This document shows, one piece after another, positions 61,483 through 64,000 of a DNA stretch of 64,000 nt. Position 1 is the first letter of the stretch. Every line of letters begins with the position of its first letter. Where the stretch lies: positions 26,729,936-26,793,935 of the forward strand of contig CAIIXF020000006.1 of the NCBI GenBank assembly GCA_903813345.2, read 5' to 3'. Made by a program: the position numbers and the translations under genes. The notes under the pieces are model-generated. The model saw nothing but the letters and a program-made list of their open reading frames with translations. It was not told the origin of the DNA and ran no database searches. This stretch comes from Owenia fusiformis (Eukaryota; Annelida; Polychaeta; Sabellida; Oweniidae).

Positions 61483-61530
61483 GTAGTCTTGCACTATTGC
61501 CTCTATTCTCTCTTAAACTTAAATTTAAAC
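61483..61530 (+). repeat. Partial TAGTCTTGCA repeat
   Basis: GGTAGTCTTGCAC...ATTCTCTCTTAAAC matches the left half of the MITE at 4633-4731; no right end is seen. Confidence 0.5.
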
Positions 61531-62984
61531 AGAAGTAGAAAGGATAGGTGGAAGTTGAGACCTGATATAAAACTCTGATTTTTGAAGTTAAGATTGAACA
61601 TATTGTGAAGAAAATATGTGTTCAACAAGTCCAGATGCCAGATTTGCATGTTTCAAAATTCATGTCATGATGATCAAAAGAGATTGTTGAAGATTATGAT
61701 CTTCCCACACTCTAGCCATTCAGACAGCCATTAAATGGATCAGTGATCCAGAATCAGATCATTAGGGATCCAGTCATGATCTCAGCCTAGGGTACATGAT
61801 GATCAAAGTAATTTAATGACAATATAATGACACAGCTAGGATTCATGCTTTAATGGATCAAATTGATAACATCAAAGATCAAAGGATCCAAATTAGATCA
61901 CCTCAAAATGATCAGGTGTAGTGGAAAAGTCCACCAATTAACCTGTCAAAAATTAGTTCTGAGATTTATGCTAATGTAGAGATAGATAATGGAGCACAAA
62001 GGTATGAGAGGTGATACTTTATAGATATACTTGAGAACTTTATACCAGCTTATTTTCATATTTAACTTCAGCCAAATAAGATTGTTATTTTTAACATGTT
62101 TATTTAGATAGATAGATTTAGATGGATACAATATCTTGATATGCATTATATGTGCCAATTTCCAAAGCATATTAACACGTCAGTAACAAGACAGGTTGAC
62201 AGTGAAACTATAATATTTCACAGGTAATTGAATAATGTGATATATGTTTTGAGTTTCTTCCATTGGAAATGACATTACAAGATGCATTTTCACTACTTGC
62301 TGCCAACTTTAAGTGACCTGCCAACTGAGACTCCTGTGTTGTTTATGTGATGTGCCACTTTTACAATGTCATAATTTAATATAATGTTAAAGTTTTCAAT
62401 TAAAATGTATTAGATAATCGAATTGAACCTTTTTATGTAAAACAAGACAAAAAGTTCAACATATACTGTCAGAAGTTTTTAACAGATACTGGTATACCTC
62501 TGGGAACCAAATGTGATTTAGGTAGGCAGAGTACTGGATAAATTCAGTATAGAAAAGGCCATAACTCATTCTACTCAACATACCTTAAACTTACTATCTC
62601 TGTAAGTTTAAATGCTTGTCATTTTTCAATTAAATTGGTTCATAATATAGATTGATCATCTTTTTTAATTTAACATACTGGACCAAGGTATTCACACCTT
62701 TACTTGAATAGGCATCAAGGAGGGAGGCTGAACATTTAGTTTTTTATACCACCAAACAAACTGAAATAAAATTTTGGATGAATCTATTTTGTCAAAAACC
62801 TTACAATTACAATGTCTATGAGTGCTTGAGTATCTCAAATTAGTCTCCGGCTCAGTTTTGAGAAGCATTGCTAAAATAGATATTTATTCAATGGAGCAGT
62901 CATACAAGTTCTCTTAGTTTTTGTGATTGTGTAATATTATAATTGCCTATAACTTTCTAAACCTCAGTATACATGTTTGTCTGT

Positions 62985-63055
62985 TCGTTTGCTTATTTAT
63001 TTATTTACTCATTTATTTGTTTGTTTGTTTATTTGTTTGTTGTTTGTTGTTGTAT
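62985..63055 (+). repeat. TTTA/TTTG microsatellite
   Basis: TATTTATTTATTTACTCATT and then TTTGTTTGTTTGTTTATTTG units for about 70 bp. Confidence 0.9.
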
Positions 63056-64000
63056 AGCAATATTATGTGACACTAACAAAGATAATTAACCTGACTTAAA
63101 ACATATTTGATTTGACATGAAGTTCCAAGAAAGAAATTGCAATCAAAAGTGAGATAACTGAAAACACAATTTTCCATTTGAAAAATTGTTTATTTCACAA
63201 TTCAAAATGTTTCCAAGCAGTATTCAACACAGACCAATGCAGTCTAGATAAGAATATTTGTCTCGAGTCTCACCTCAGAAAACATTACTATTGATAGATG
63301 TGATTCACTCTCAGATAATATTCTTCTAACTATCACCAATTTTAACAGTTTCAGGGACAATTACTAGTTCCTAGTTTTCACTTTCTGACTATGAGCGAGA
63401 CCCTCATATAGAAAATGTCCCCTCATAATTCACTCGATATTTTGAAGATTGAGAACAAACTAAAACATAGGTAGAATTAAGAACTGAAACAATTGCTATT
63501 CTAATACAAAATGCAAAAATAAGGAATTATTCATAATATTCTGAAATTGTACCCATCCATGACACCACTCCCTCCTTCTAGTAGAATTCAAGCCCCCTCC
63601 TTTCCCATATATATGGGTGCTGCCTTTCAAGGAGGGGGGGGATAATTGGTGTCTGGCAAGGATACCACCTCTCCAAGGCAGCACTGATGTTCGATCATGT
63701 ATCGCACATCGGCATCCTCCTAAGCAGGTGTCCAGAATCTGTCCCTCCTTCTTCCCCCTGCTATAACCAATTTGGAAGCGCCCGATTTAACTGAATCACA
63801 TGATCTAAGTATGCGCAATGACCTACACATGATTTCTGTGTTGCGACAGCCAATCAGATTGCGAGTTCTCAATCGGGGAAATGGTAACTGCTTATCGCAG
63901 GGGAATAGAAAGAATATATTCTGGATTTTGAAGCCCTCTGTGATCAGAGGATGCACATCGGTAGAACCCATATTTGGTACCATATCCTATGAAGAAACTC

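Larger units (their letters stand above)
58326..64000. other. Sequence upstream of the 58.1-kb exon, no supported exon
   Basis: Contains two MITEs (59643-59873, 60364-60541), a partial TAGTCTTGCA repeat near 61483-61530 and a TTTA/TTTG microsatellite at 62985-63055. The last 350 bp are less AT-rich and hold a CCAAT box (CAGCCAATCAGATTGCG near 63848); this could belong to a promoter or to another repeat. Splice-like motifs on the minus strand did not frame an open exon. Confidence 0.4.

Noticed and set aside
63720-63983. 87-codon minus-strand frame in the less AT-rich window edge
   Set aside because: No acceptor/donor pair frames it; the local CCAAT box and composition could equally be promoter or repeat.
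1-64000. CRISPR arrays, rRNA, bacterial operons, viral genes
   Set aside because: Nothing of the kind is visible; tandem repeats here lack regular spacers and all gene evidence is eukaryotic.

Overview
The window looks like a gene-poor, AT-rich stretch of an animal nuclear genome. The evidence is widely spaced short exons with GT-AG splice sites, many small inverted-repeat transposons, a 3' fragment of a non-LTR retrotransposon, tRNA-like SINE pieces and simple repeats. There are no bacterial operons and no long open reading frames (longest about 135 codons, unrecognised). The repeat landscape fits a marine invertebrate, but nothing here fixes the species.

Genes. The best-supported gene lies on the minus strand. 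Four exons are well supported: 43715-43839, 18919-19022, 4781-4906 and 3883-3978. Each has good splice signals, stays open, and joins the next in a compatible phase. Further phase-compatible pieces are weaker: 56713-56786, 54306-54339, 48757-48794, a 33-nt micro-exon at 23839-23871, and a short possible last exon at 2061-2091. The product is a Ser/Thr-rich, then strongly basic segment. Three successive exons each carry the motif L-K-R-[S/T]-x-S-x-x-[K/R]-L, which looks like an exon-duplication series. The first copy (FFSK...LKRTKS..KL) resembles the basic stretch before the PH domain of SynGAP/RASAL2/DAB2IP-type RasGAPs, but the family is not established. A separate minus-strand last exon with stop codon and poly(A) signal sits at 58140-58287.

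Repeats by region. 0-0.5 kb and 30.3-31.6 kb: three copies of a ~375-bp MITE, each with a perfect 9-bp target duplication. 5.9-14.15 kb: an 8.3-kb structure bounded by long inverted arms made partly of an ~83-bp minisatellite, with two nested transposons and a multi-layered foldback inside. 14.4-17.3 kb: three degenerate tandem arrays. 24.8, 12.0-13.3 and 59.6 kb: hAT-like elements with 5-bp target duplications. 34.9-35.6 kb: a TTAA-flanked MITE nested in a TA-flanked one. 35.8-39.9 kb: an inverted pair of ~0.7-kb repeats. 41.4, 43.9 and 54.4 kb: TA-flanked mariner-type MITEs. 46.1-46.7 kb: a palindromic foldback followed by a 12-bp repeat tract.

Most of the DNA is probably intron of the minus-strand gene shaped by repeated MITE insertion. 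All family names rest on reading termini and target duplications by eye; no database search was possible.
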